NCBI GenBank assembly: GCA_947500575.1
Contig: CANMSI010000004.1
Span: forward strand, 532,778-596,777
Direction of reading: 5' to 3'
From: an uncultured Flavobacteriaceae bacterium
Lineage (GTDB): Bacteria > Bacteroidota > Bacteroidia > Flavobacteriales > Flavobacteriaceae
Length of the DNA stretch: 64,000 bases
Below the pieces are notes generated by a model. That model was given only the letters and a program-made list of their open reading frames with translations, was not told where the DNA came from and did not search any database. Each line of letters begins with the position of its first letter. Position 1 is the first letter of the stretch. A program made the translations under genes and the position numbers. Positions 26,388-34,372 of this stretch are shown here, one piece after another.

Positions 26388-27068
26388 TTGCACAAACTAA
26401 CAAAATACTGGTTTTTAGAAGGTTTTAATCTCTTTAATAAGTTAAGCATGTCTACCCTGATGGAGCTATGCGAAATTTTAGAAATGGAACATCTAGATAG
26501 GGGCAGCACCATTGAACTAGGCAGAAAAGACAAAAAATGTATTTTCTTTTTAAAAAAGGGCACAATCAAAATTGTAAACCTTGAAACCGACAGCGTAAAA
26601 TATGTGGTTAAGAAAGGAAACATTTTTGGAGAATTAGCACTTTATGATAATGCAAGTGCATCAGAAGAGAAGGCAATTACTTTAGAAGATTCTGTTGTCT
26701 GCTATATTGATGCCTTGACTATGGAAAAATTGATGAACGATCATAGTTCCCTCAAAAACGGAGTCCTTAAGATTTATGGCCTTCGAATTAAGAAACTAGA
26801 AAGACGACTTAGTGATCTATTATACAAAGACAGCGCCAGTAGGATTAAAGAGTTTATTATTCACTACATTCATGAGTTTGGAGAAGTCCAGGGCGATCGT
26901 GTGGTAGCTAAAAACCTATTATCGCACAAAGACATCTCCAATTTGGCAAACACTTCTAGGCAAACAGCTAGTAACGTGCTAAGTGGTTTACGAAAAAACG
27001 ACTTCATAGCATATGATGCGAAGTACATTTCAATTCCTGTAGATGACAAATCCGAAAGGACCAGCTAA
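26388..27068 (+). CDS. Crp/Fnr family transcriptional regulator
   Basis: Cyclic-nucleotide-binding-fold regulator of about 226 residues. The N-terminal beta-roll includes CIFFLKKGTIKIVNLETD and GNIFGELALYDNASASEE. The Arg that contacts the cyclic phosphate in CAP (after GELGL) is not present, so cAMP binding is doubtful. The C-terminal winged HTH is LLSHKDISNLANTSRQTASNVLSGL. No Fnr-type Cys cluster is seen. The start is uncertain: ATG 26343 gives 241 residues with a non-typical N-terminus, while TTG 26388 gives the usual HKLTKYWFLEGFNLF start. A PycTM-like membrane protein follows after 26 bases. Confidence 0.9.
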   Translation: MHKLTKYWFLEGFNLFNKLSMSTLMELCEILEMEHLDRGSTIELGRKDKKCIFFLKKGTIKIVNLETDSVKYVVKKGNIFGELALYDNASASEEKAITLEDSVVCYIDALTMEKLMNDHSSLKNGVLKIYGLRIKKLERRLSDLLYKDSASRIKEFIIHYIHEFGEVQGDRVVAKNLLSHKDISNLANTSRQTASNVLSGLRKNDFIAYDAKYISIPVDDKSERTS

Positions 27069-27094
27069 AAATCAATAATAAACAACGAATACCT

Positions 27095-27706
27095 ATGGAA
27101 CTATCTAAACAAGAAAAGGACGAATATCTAATGCGCGAGTTTGGAGTTGAAAAAACAGCATTAAAAACGTTCAAAAAAAAATTAGCCAAGATAGCTCCCA
27201 AAACGGAACGAGGTGCAGAAACACTGTTTCGGCTGCTTTCAAAAAATCAATACACCTTGAATACGATGATCGATAAGAAATCGAACATTCTCATTTCTAT
27301 TAACGCACTTATTCTTTCTATTGTCATAGGCACTGTACTAAATCAATTGGATAGTGACCCCCATCTTATTTACCCCGCAATTCTTATTTTAAGCACTAAC
27401 CTTTTATCTATTGCTTACGCTATTTTTGCGACTAGACCTGAACTAAAACATGGGGAAAGTGGAAATAATTTACTGTTCTATGGAAACTTTCACGATATGG
27501 AAGAAGATCAATTTGTAGGGGAGCTTACGAGTTTAATGTATCAGGGAGATGCCTTATATAAAACAATTGCAAAAGACACCTATCATCTAGGAAAAACAAT
27601 GAACAAAAAGTTTAGATTACTACGTTCTTCTTTTCATATTTTTCTTATCGGAATCATTCTATCAGTAGTCGCTTTTGTTGCCTGTCATGCCCTTTTCAAC
27701 GCTTAA
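27095..27706 (+). CDS. PycTM-like (DUF5706) Pycsar-effector-family membrane protein
   Basis: Membrane protein of 203 residues. After a charged helical N-terminus (about 1-58) comes the family hallmark DKKSNILISINALILS leading into TM1 (about 64-83). TM2 (about 91-113, IYPAILILSTNLLSIAYAIF) is followed by a cytoplasmic loop with NLLFYGNFHDMEEDQF and TM3 near the end (about 180-200). This layout fits the Pycsar system effector family (PycTM, DUF5706), whose members disrupt the inner membrane when a cyclic pyrimidine nucleotide binds. No PycC cyclase lies in the window. The only neighbour with a cyclic-nucleotide fold is the Crp/Fnr regulator upstream, on the same transcript. The assignment is from pattern memory, and antiphage function is not shown. 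Confidence 0.75.
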   Translation: MELSKQEKDEYLMREFGVEKTALKTFKKKLAKIAPKTERGAETLFRLLSKNQYTLNTMIDKKSNILISINALILSIVIGTVLNQLDSDPHLIYPAILILSTNLLSIAYAIFATRPELKHGESGNNLLFYGNFHDMEEDQFVGELTSLMYQGDALYKTIAKDTYHLGKTMNKKFRLLRSSFHIFLIGIILSVVAFVACHALFNA

Positions 27707-27714
27707 TATGATTC

Positions 27715-28419
27715 CTATTTTTTAGAATAAATTGGATTTTCATCCATGTATTTTTGAATGGTAATAGGATTCATATAGCGCTGACTTTTCGAAGTAATCC
27801 CATCTTCCGATGCTCCTTTCCACTCCCTAATATTGAGCGCTTTCCTAACAAAAACACTCCAATCATACAACTGATACCCCAAGCCATGATCTATAGCAAT
27901 TTTATCGGTGTTGAATTCAAAAGAATCTACGAATTTGGGCTTCAAAATCTTAAAAGATAAACCAAGAATTTGAAAGCTATTTTTTGTTTTATAATAGGCA
28001 ATATGCCCCAGTTCATGCCCTAAAACCCCAATCTGGGCATTGTACGGGAGGTTTTCAAATAGGATGGGAGACAATCTGGCTTTTGATTTGGTGCTTATGG
28101 TAATCACATAAGCTCTATTTTTTTTCTTTCTAAAAATACTGAAGATACGGGGCCTCGATGTCAAAGGGGTCGTTCTTTTTCGAAATCTAAAATGGAGCTT
28201 GGTATCTTTTAATTCTGGATAAAAAGACAAGGCTATTAATACTTGTTTTCTAATATCTTCTGGAATCTTCTTCTTTGTTGCATAGACCAGATAAGATGCA
28301 TCATCAAACAAACCAGCATTGAACTTTTCCACCGGACTTTGCGCCTTAAGAGCAAAAGCGTATAAAAATAACGCACTCCAAAAAAAGTAATAGGCATTCC
28401 TGGGCAATTGCCGTGTCAT
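27715..28419 (-). CDS. HExxH metallopeptidase-like exported protein
   Basis: Protein of 234 residues with an N-terminal hydrophobic export signal (YYFFWSALFLYAFALKAQ). The zinc site GVLGHELGHIAYYKT near residues 131-145 fits M48/M56-type HExxH metallopeptidases, and the downstream EFNTDKIAIDHGLGYQLYDW may supply the third ligand. The catalytic Glu is present. It is the last gene of the six-gene minus-strand operon, 3 bases after the beta-barrel gene. The substrate is unknown; an envelope protein is likely. Confidence 0.82.
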   Translation of the reverse strand: MTRQLPRNAYYFFWSALFLYAFALKAQSPVEKFNAGLFDDASYLVYATKKKIPEDIRKQVLIALSFYPELKDTKLHFRFRKRTTPLTSRPRIFSIFRKKKNRAYVITISTKSKARLSPILFENLPYNAQIGVLGHELGHIAYYKTKNSFQILGLSFKILKPKFVDSFEFNTDKIAIDHGLGYQLYDWSVFVRKALNIREWKGASEDGITSKSQRYMNPITIQKYMDENPIYSKK

Positions 28420-28422
28420 TTG

Positions 28423-29004
28423 TTATAAACCAAAGTAATACTGAATTGAAATACTTCCAATAAAATCTTGTGCTACATCGTCTCCATTGGTGATCGCATT
28501 GATCTCTCTACCAAAACCGGCCGTGAACCCCAATTGTGAATTATTTTTCAAGTTAAAAAAATAGCCTGCTTCTAACCATGGTTGCACTACAAAAGTATAG
28601 GTAGTGCCAGAGGTTTCAGTAGGCGTTCCTACATTATCTCGCCAATCAATCCACAAATTCCATAAATCCGTATGGAACCCTGCTACTATTTTCCCTTTTC
28701 CAACAGGATAGTGTTTTCTGAATCCAAAGCTTCCTCCGAAACCAGCTCCTTCTTCGTTATCGTTTTCATCGCTAAAGTCCTTTCTATCTGTGAAATTACC
28801 CCCAAGCCGAAATAATAGCGATGATTTTTCGGAAATATAGTGTTCTAGATTTACCGTAGGTATAATACCCGCAGGATATACCTGTACAGATAATCCTAGA
28901 AAATCTTCGGTATTATTTATTTTTTGATCTTCCTGACCTTGTCCATAGGTTCCCACGGTAAATAACAGAAATGTAATGAATACGAGCTGTGATTTGAATT
29001 TCAT
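28423..29004 (-). CDS. Outer-membrane beta-barrel protein
   Basis: Exported protein of 193 residues with signal MKFKSQLVFITFLLFTVGTYGQ. The mature part is made of alternating amphipathic strands (SSLLFRLGGNFTDR, GFGGSFGFRKHYPVGKG, FVVQPWLEAGYFFNLKN) ending SISIQYYFGL, the usual C-terminal strand. It starts one base after the ATP-grasp gene stop, so it is cotranscribed with the operon. A small porin- or OmpW/PorT-like barrel is the best description; no substrate can be given. Confidence 0.82.
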   Translation of the reverse strand: MKFKSQLVFITFLLFTVGTYGQGQEDQKINNTEDFLGLSVQVYPAGIIPTVNLEHYISEKSSLLFRLGGNFTDRKDFSDENDNEEGAGFGGSFGFRKHYPVGKGKIVAGFHTDLWNLWIDWRDNVGTPTETSGTTYTFVVQPWLEAGYFFNLKNNSQLGFTAGFGREINAITNGDDVAQDFIGSISIQYYFGL

Positions 29005-29005
29005 T

Positions 29006-30049
29006 TTAAATCATTTTTAGTTGTGCTTCTAGCTGACTATTTGCTTTTAGCATGGCAATACCATCCTTAAAACTTAAATAACCATATCCTTTATTGTAAT
29101 TAACAACACTTACCTGATACATAAAACGCCAATGTCTCATAATCTCTCTCCAGGCGAAGAAAAGGGAGTGCTTGGGATCATAAATGTGTGTAGGCTCGCT
29201 GCCTGCCCCATTAATCTCAATAATACTAAAATTTTTACCAGCAGCTAAATCATCCAGAGAGGCATGTAAAATATCCAATCTTCCATAGTAAAAATTGGGT
29301 ATTTGATTACAAATTTCATTGATCATATCTACCAATTTCTGATTGCTTTTATGAGACTCATCAATGAACTTTGCTCCGCGTGTATGGCTTCCATAAGGCA
29401 CCAATACAAACTCCTGATCTTTATCAAGTATGGTATTTAATAGTACCCCATATTTCTTCTTTAGCACATCTAATTGAAAATGACTTCGCGGATTTTTCTT
29501 AATCAACAGTTCCATAGTACTGGTTCCATCTCCTATGATCGATAAAAACTCTTTAGAGACAATTCCAGTAATTTGTCCTTTTTCTTCATTTGGATGTCGA
29601 ACGTAAAATATACCCGCTTCTTTCCGATAAGGCACCAATTCTTGAATTAAAAAGTCATTTGCATTCTTTTGGATATAGGAAGACAAGTCTTTTTCATTCT
29701 TAATTCTCTCTACTCCAAAGGCTTTTAAACCAATATCTGGTTTGGCAATCAATGGAAAATGAATCCCCGCCGTACTCACTTCTTCTAAAATTTTAGCAAC
29801 GGGAGCTCCTTTTTTGACCAAAACCGTCTTCGGAATATATTGTGCTGGGATAATATCATAAATCTCTTTCTTGGATTCCATTGCCATTCCTCCATTTTTA
29901 ATAGAGGGATTTGCAGCATTAAAAAAGAAAAAAGAACGTGCCTTAATGGCGTAATAAAGCCACACTGGGAAAATAGGGTAATAAATAAATTCCATTGGCC
30001 AATATTCCCAATGCATTAGTTTATGCCATTTGAGTTGAAGATAATTCAT
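29006..30049 (-). CDS. ATP-grasp ligase domain protein
   Basis: Protein of 347 residues with a D-Ala-D-Ala-ligase-like ATP-grasp fold. A Trp/Tyr-rich N-terminus (WEYWPMEFIYYPIFPVWLYYA) suggests membrane contact. Central motifs are FPLIAKPDIGLKAFGV (nucleotide Lys) and DFLIQELVPYRKEAGIFYVR, and the metal-binding strand is IIEINGAGSEPTHIYDP with E and N ligands. Such enzymes join a carboxylate to an amine with ATP. Its reading frame overlaps the NRDE gene by 4 bases. Neighbours (LysE exporter, Ntn-type hydrolase, DinB) suggest synthesis and export of an amino-acid-derived compound, which is inference. Confidence 0.85.
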   Translation of the reverse strand: MNYLQLKWHKLMHWEYWPMEFIYYPIFPVWLYYAIKARSFFFFNAANPSIKNGGMAMESKKEIYDIIPAQYIPKTVLVKKGAPVAKILEEVSTAGIHFPLIAKPDIGLKAFGVERIKNEKDLSSYIQKNANDFLIQELVPYRKEAGIFYVRHPNEEKGQITGIVSKEFLSIIGDGTSTMELLIKKNPRSHFQLDVLKKKYGVLLNTILDKDQEFVLVPYGSHTRGAKFIDESHKSNQKLVDMINEICNQIPNFYYGRLDILHASLDDLAAGKNFSIIEINGAGSEPTHIYDPKHSLFFAWREIMRHWRFMYQVSVVNYNKGYGYLSFKDGIAMLKANSQLEAQLKMI

Positions 30050-30774
30050 GATAACAAATCTTGAGGTTGCTCTTCTGGAATTATCATCGAATATCTCTTT
30101 TCATTCTGCAAATCTAAATGATCTAATACAGCACCTTTTACATCGATCACCGCTTGTGTAATGCTAAAGGTTTTTAAACCTGTATCCCTATCTATGACAA
30201 ATCCATTTTCATAATCTTCATTATTATTTCTATGAAAATTTATAATGCTATCTCCGTTATAGTCTCTATTTGTTGCTAAGAATTTTGTAAATAAGGTTTC
30301 CCTTTTTTTAATGGCGGCGGTATCATATAGGGTTGCGGATGACCAAATATGATTCTCATGTATTCCCAATTCTTTACTAGATTTTTCTGTTCCATTCCAA
30401 CGTATTTCTACCAACCTTTTCTCCTGAAACACTACCAAGGTAAAAGGTTCTACTCCCTTCAAATCCATCCTAGCAGCATATTCTAAAGAATTTTCTGCAC
30501 TGGCCGTATTCAAAACTATAAGTCCTCTACTCATCTTATAAGGACCTTTAGAAATATGCTTTGTAAAAGCTCCGTTCAACAATACTACGGCAACTCCCTT
30601 ATTGTTGATTGCAAACCAAGTTCCCCCTGCTTTTGGGTCTTTTGGATATAGAATTTTAATTCCATTAATAACTTCTACTTTTGGTTCTAAAGAAGCTGGA
30701 CGCTTACGATGTTCATCCCTGTTAGATGTTATATAGTAAGTGTTATTTTTAGATATAAAGCTTACTGTACACAT
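30046..30774 (-). CDS. NRDE (TANGO2-like) family protein
   Basis: Protein of 242 residues in the NRDE family, named for the N-R-D-E motif seen here at residues 18-21, directly after MCTVSFISKNNTYYITS. Cys2 becomes N-terminal after Met removal, as in Ntn-hydrolases, and human TANGO2 is a homologue; the biochemical reaction of the family is not settled. Other family sequence: LYPKDPKAGGTWFAINNKGVAVVLLNGAF. The gene overlaps both neighbours (13 bases with DinB, 4 with ATP-grasp), so it is firmly part of the operon. Confidence 0.9.
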   Translation of the reverse strand: MCTVSFISKNNTYYITSNRDEHRKRPASLEPKVEVINGIKILYPKDPKAGGTWFAINNKGVAVVLLNGAFTKHISKGPYKMSRGLIVLNTASAENSLEYAARMDLKGVEPFTLVVFQEKRLVEIRWNGTEKSSKELGIHENHIWSSATLYDTAAIKKRETLFTKFLATNRDYNGDSIINFHRNNNEDYENGFVIDRDTGLKTFSITQAVIDVKGAVLDHLDLQNEKRYSMIIPEEQPQDLLS

Positions 30775-31247
30775 TGCTTTCTAAAATGCATTGTAGAAGG
30801 TGCAACTCCAAAGGATTCAGGAACTTCGCATTCTGACAATTGATGAATACCAACCTTTATAAGGGCTTGATGGTGAATTGTATGTTCCAAATTATACATT
30901 ACCTCTCTATAATAGTTGGAAGCTAAAGCAACTTCGTTTGCTCCTAATTCATAGGTAACGGTTACTTCCTTATTAGGTCTTTCCAGGAATTTTTGAATTT
31001 CGGTTATTTGCAGAATAGCAAAAGTAATATCTTGCTCAATCTTCTTATTTCGCTCACGTTTATCATAGCAAATTTCCGCACCCTCATATCCTTGAATAAG
31101 ACACTGATAAAGCTCTATTATATGGCGTGTATGTTGACCAATAGTTGCATTTGTAAGTGCCTCACATTCCTGCGCATAAGATTCAGGAGAAATTTGTTTT
31201 AGAACCTCCTTAAACTGTTCTAAGGTATTTATTGATGATAAAAACAT
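30762..31247 (-). CDS. DinB family protein
   Basis: Four-helix protein of 161 residues of the DinB/YfiT type. His residues expected of the metal site occur in IGQHTRHIIELYQ and in the C-terminal helix MYNLEHTIHHQALIKVG. The family includes bacillithiol or mycothiol S-transferases, and an upstream chromosomal YpdA-like gene hints that bacillithiol may be present. Here the operon context suggests a dedicated pathway role. The end overlaps the NRDE gene start by 13 bases. Confidence 0.82.
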   Translation of the reverse strand: MFLSSINTLEQFKEVLKQISPESYAQECEALTNATIGQHTRHIIELYQCLIQGYEGAEICYDKRERNKKIEQDITFAILQITEIQKFLERPNKEVTVTYELGANEVALASNYYREVMYNLEHTIHHQALIKVGIHQLSECEVPESFGVAPSTMHFRKQCVQ

Positions 31248-31251
31248 AAGC

Positions 31252-31905
31252 TTACTGTATTTTCAATTTTAAATGTTTTTTATAAAGTAAAAACATAATG
31301 TAGATGGAAAAGCCAAGATAAAGGAATCCCATCAATAAATTAACGATCATATGATACTGTTCATAATTATCAAATATGCGACTTCCTAAAAAAATAAAAA
31401 CCAAAAGACCTGATAAAGTCCCCGTGCCAATTCCAAACATATAAGAAGCATACGAACTCCCCGTATTTTGAAGTTTATTTTTTGCAAGTAAAACCCTATT
31501 CCACCCCATCCAAAAAGGAATTTGCAAAGGATTTAAAGCACTTAATAGAAGTCCTAAAATAAAAGAGGATTGTATCGCCGGAAACAAATTAATGCTCGTA
31601 TTCATTTCAGACACTTCATTGATTGCCATGAAACTTTGGATCGCCAGATATACTAGAAACAGCGCTGCAAGAGGAATTAAATAGAAAGAAAGTTTCCCGT
31701 TGAAATTAATTTTCTTATCTCCAAATAAGGTTAGCCTAACCACCAATAATTCTACTAAAACTACGGCAATTGCAAACCAAATAGCTTCGTAGGTATTTTT
31801 GGAAGCTGCAACGGAAAAAGCGGTTATATTCAAGGTACCCAAAGGTAAGGTGCCCAAAAAACTGATGAGCAGTCCAGAAATCCCCACTTTTAAATATTTT
31901 CCCAT
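31252..31905 (-). CDS. LysE family amino-acid exporter-like protein
   Basis: Integral membrane protein of 217 residues with about six hydrophobic segments. The N-terminal LISFLGTLPLGTLNITAFSVAASK resembles the LysE/RhtB signature, although G-P is replaced by L-G near the start. It is the first gene of the six-gene minus-strand operon, 4 bases upstream of DinB. Family members export amino acids or related small molecules, so it probably exports the operon's product or relieves a toxic intermediate. The basic C-terminus (LLYKKHLKLKIQ) agrees with a cytoplasmic end. Confidence 0.82.
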   Translation of the reverse strand: MGKYLKVGISGLLISFLGTLPLGTLNITAFSVAASKNTYEAIWFAIAVVLVELLVVRLTLFGDKKINFNGKLSFYLIPLAALFLVYLAIQSFMAINEVSEMNTSINLFPAIQSSFILGLLLSALNPLQIPFWMGWNRVLLAKNKLQNTGSSYASYMFGIGTGTLSGLLVFIFLGSRIFDNYEQYHMIVNLLMGFLYLGFSIYIMFLLYKKHLKLKIQ

Positions 31906-32057
31906 GTTTTACGGTTCTCAACCCACTTAATAGTCTCCAAAATGAAGAAAACTAACAGTGAAAATAAAAAAGCATCCCTAGCGCTACTAATTATTTGGTC
32001 AAAAGATACTTTATTCAAGCCAAAGAGCAATTCCTAAAAAGTTAAATAGTCGCCAAA

Positions 32058-32507
32058 CTATTTACTTTTAATCTTCTCCCAGTTAACATCTGCTTTTGAT
32101 CTTAATGTTTCAGGAGATTCGTTCTTCCAAGATTCCAAAGTATTATTCTTTCCAGAATTATAAAATAAATACAGTTTTCCATTTCTGATCTCGTAGGTTT
32201 CTGGATTTACAGATACTTTCTTTCCAGAAACTGCAATAGCATAGGCACAAAAACCCCCATATTGCGGCTTATATACATCTGGATTTGCCTTAAAAGCATC
32301 TAGATTTGCCTGACTGAAAAACTTATACTTAATGCCCTCACTGGAGGCAGTATATTGCGCATCTCCTTTTTTAGCAGCACCATTAAAATAGGCAACCACA
32401 TCATATCCTTCAGCAGCAAAACCTTTTTTTGTGTTGAAATTAGAAGATTGGGAAAACCCTAAAAGGCCCATTCCCAAAAACAGGATTAAAAAAACTCTTT
32501 TTATCAT
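32058..32507 (-). CDS. YHS domain-containing exported protein
   Basis: Protein of 149 residues with signal peptide MIKRVFLILFLGMGLLGFSQ and a YHS-type domain. Typical sequence: AAEGYDVVAYFNGAAKKGD, then YKFFSQANLDAFKANPDVYKPQYGGFCAYAIA. The family is thought to bind metal or act near copper/haem trafficking, but no function is proven. Its C-terminal part (GKKVSVNPETYEIRNGKLYLFYN) is shared with a second YHS protein at 42263-42733, so the two are paralogues. It is divergent from the Rieske operon. Confidence 0.87.
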   Translation of the reverse strand: MIKRVFLILFLGMGLLGFSQSSNFNTKKGFAAEGYDVVAYFNGAAKKGDAQYTASSEGIKYKFFSQANLDAFKANPDVYKPQYGGFCAYAIAVSGKKVSVNPETYEIRNGKLYLFYNSGKNNTLESWKNESPETLRSKADVNWEKIKSK

Positions 32508-32856
32508 TTTAATAATATTTAGTGATATTAATTTATTACTAGCGACAAATTGGTCTTAGTACTAAGAGCTTCCTTTCATTTTCTTGAACAAATACCATTC
32601 CTAAAATATACTTTTTTACCAGGAATCTTTAAAAAAACGGAACTTTTAAAAACTAAAACCTATACACTGTCGTCCAAAGTAAGTTTGATAAATCTTATTA
32701 ATTCAGAAGCAATTAAAATTCACTACTTTTAAATTTACACTGGCAAATATAAATTTTATGATGCTAAGGGCTTATTTAGCTCCTAACTAATAGTATAGAA
32801 TTTATAATTACGCAGTATCTCTTTTATAAAATGTTTAATATTTAATAATTACAAAG
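32508..32856. other. Divergent intergenic region before the Rieske operon
   Basis: 349 bases without a credible gene. It must hold promoters for the minus-strand YHS gene and the plus-strand operon. A perfect 14-bp palindrome, TCTTAGTACTAAGA, lies at 32554-32567, 47 bases upstream of the YHS start. A 60-codon frame from 32550 starts with TTG, has no protein-like features and is ignored. The last 100 bases before 32857 are A/T runs with no clear -7 match. Confidence 0.5.
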
Positions 32857-33615
32857 ATGTCGGAACAACTTAAAAAAATGACAGACCACCAATGTTCGCT
32901 TCCTCCTGCGAAATACGATGATCTAAAAGTACTTTTTCTTAATTGCACTTTAAATAGGACTCCAGTTTTATCTCATACGGAAGGTCTTATAAATATAGCA
33001 AAGCAAATATTTGAAGCCAATGGCGTAAGTACAAAGGTAATTAGGCCTGTGGACTATGTAATTCCTGCTGGTTTGGGCATAGACATGTCTCAGACTCCTG
33101 AATGGGATAGAGATGATTGGCCTCAAATTCAGAAAGAAGTGGATGCCTGTGATATTTTAATCGTTTGTACTTCGGTTTGGTTAGGTGAAAAGTCTTCCGT
33201 TTGTAACCGAACACTTGAACGTATGTATGGCTATACACATCAATTTAATGAAAAAGGTCAGTACAGAGATTATGGAAAAGTAGGTGCCACCCTTATTACA
33301 GGGAATGAGGATGGTGTAAAACACTGCGCCATGAATATTTTATTCTCCTTATCACATATTGGATATACCGTACCCCCCCAAGCAGATGCAGGGTGGATGG
33401 GAGAAGCGGGGCCAGGACCTTCCTATAGAGATGAAGGATCAGGCGGACCAGAAAATGATTTCACGAACAGAAATACCACTTTCTTGGTATGGAACTGTTT
33501 GCACCTAGCTCGTATGTTAAAAGATAATGGCGGTGTTCCCGCGCATGGAAATTTGCCCGAAGAATGGGATGCTGGATGTAAAACTGGCTTTGATAGCCCT
33601 GAACATAAAAGATAA
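32857..33615 (+). CDS. Flavodoxin family NAD(P)H-dependent oxidoreductase
   Basis: Flavodoxin-fold protein of 252 residues. FMN-phosphate-loop sequence follows the first strand (VLFLNCTLNRTPVLSHTEGL), and CTSVWLGEKSSVCNRTLERM, GATLITGNEDGVKHCAMNIL and GPGPSYRDEGSGGPENDFTN match a broad family of FMN reductases. It likely accepts electrons from NAD(P)H or exchanges them with a protein partner. It is the first gene of the seven-gene redox operon, and the next gene starts 3 bases after the stop. Several Cys (for example C13 and the Cys of GCKTG) are present but form no cluster motif. Confidence 0.85.
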   Translation: MSEQLKKMTDHQCSLPPAKYDDLKVLFLNCTLNRTPVLSHTEGLINIAKQIFEANGVSTKVIRPVDYVIPAGLGIDMSQTPEWDRDDWPQIQKEVDACDILIVCTSVWLGEKSSVCNRTLERMYGYTHQFNEKGQYRDYGKVGATLITGNEDGVKHCAMNILFSLSHIGYTVPPQADAGWMGEAGPGPSYRDEGSGGPENDFTNRNTTFLVWNCLHLARMLKDNGGVPAHGNLPEEWDAGCKTGFDSPEHKR

Positions 33616-33618
33616 AAA

Positions 33619-34359
33619 ATGACCACTCAAATGCATTTAGCCGCGCAGTACCTTGCCGCCGCCGGGGTTAGCTATGTAGCGAAAAAAGAAGACGATAGCC
33701 ATACCAACTTAGGGTTTTCTGAAAAGGAAGGAAGAATGTATGCTAGGCAGTTAACCCATAAGGGTGTAATGTTCTCTCTAGATTATACCAACTTTTCCTT
33801 GGTATGGAAAAATGACGTGGAAAACCATCTCGAACTAGATGGAAAAACGCATACAGAAGTACTTCAATGGATTACAAAAATGGCACTAGCGTCTAAAATG
33901 GGCTTGTATAAATACAATTTGCATTATGACCTACCCTATGCAATAACCAATGACTTTATTTTTGAACTCAAGGACAAGCGCAGGCTAAAAGCATTACTCC
34001 AATTAAGAACGGAAGCTCAAAATGCGATCAGTACTTTTTTAACCAAAGAACACTTTGAATCCGAAATTAGAACCTGGCCGCACCATTTCGATACCGGTGC
34101 TTTTTTTGTGCTAGATGAAACGTCTAATTTGGCTATTGGTCTAGGTCTTTCAATTCCGGATACTGTGGTAGATGATTACTATTATTACATTAGCGCTTAT
34201 CATGGACATGATGGAATAGCAACTAATAATTTTAAACCTCTAACAAAAGGTAAGTGGATGAATGATAAGTTTAAAGGAGCTATTTTGCCTGCTTCGACGG
34301 TGACGGAAAAAGAAGCTTCAGATTTTTTCTCTGAAGCTCTAGATGCTTTTAAAAACTAA
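33619..34359 (+). CDS. Unknown conserved-looking protein in the Rieske operon
   Basis: Soluble protein of 246 residues, no signal peptide, family not recognised. Sequence features: LGFSEKEGRMYARQLTHKG, KMGLYKYNLHYDLPYAITNDFIF, EIRTWPHHFDTGAFFVLDE, and IGLGLSIPDTVVDDYYYYISAYHGHDG. The His-His-x-Asp of WPHHFD and the later H-G-H-D could bind metal or substrate, but this is a guess. It sits 3 bases after the flavodoxin-like gene and 13 bases before the Rieske-ThDP gene, so it is an integral operon member. Confidence 0.75.
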   Translation: MTTQMHLAAQYLAAAGVSYVAKKEDDSHTNLGFSEKEGRMYARQLTHKGVMFSLDYTNFSLVWKNDVENHLELDGKTHTEVLQWITKMALASKMGLYKYNLHYDLPYAITNDFIFELKDKRRLKALLQLRTEAQNAISTFLTKEHFESEIRTWPHHFDTGAFFVLDETSNLAIGLGLSIPDTVVDDYYYYISAYHGHDGIATNNFKPLTKGKWMNDKFKGAILPASTVTEKEASDFFSEALDAFKN

Positions 34360-34372
34360 AAAGAACCAATGT

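Noticed and set aside
32550-32732. 60-codon open frame upstream of the Rieske operon
   Set aside because: TTG start, no signal or domain features, and it would overlap the promoter region of both neighbours.
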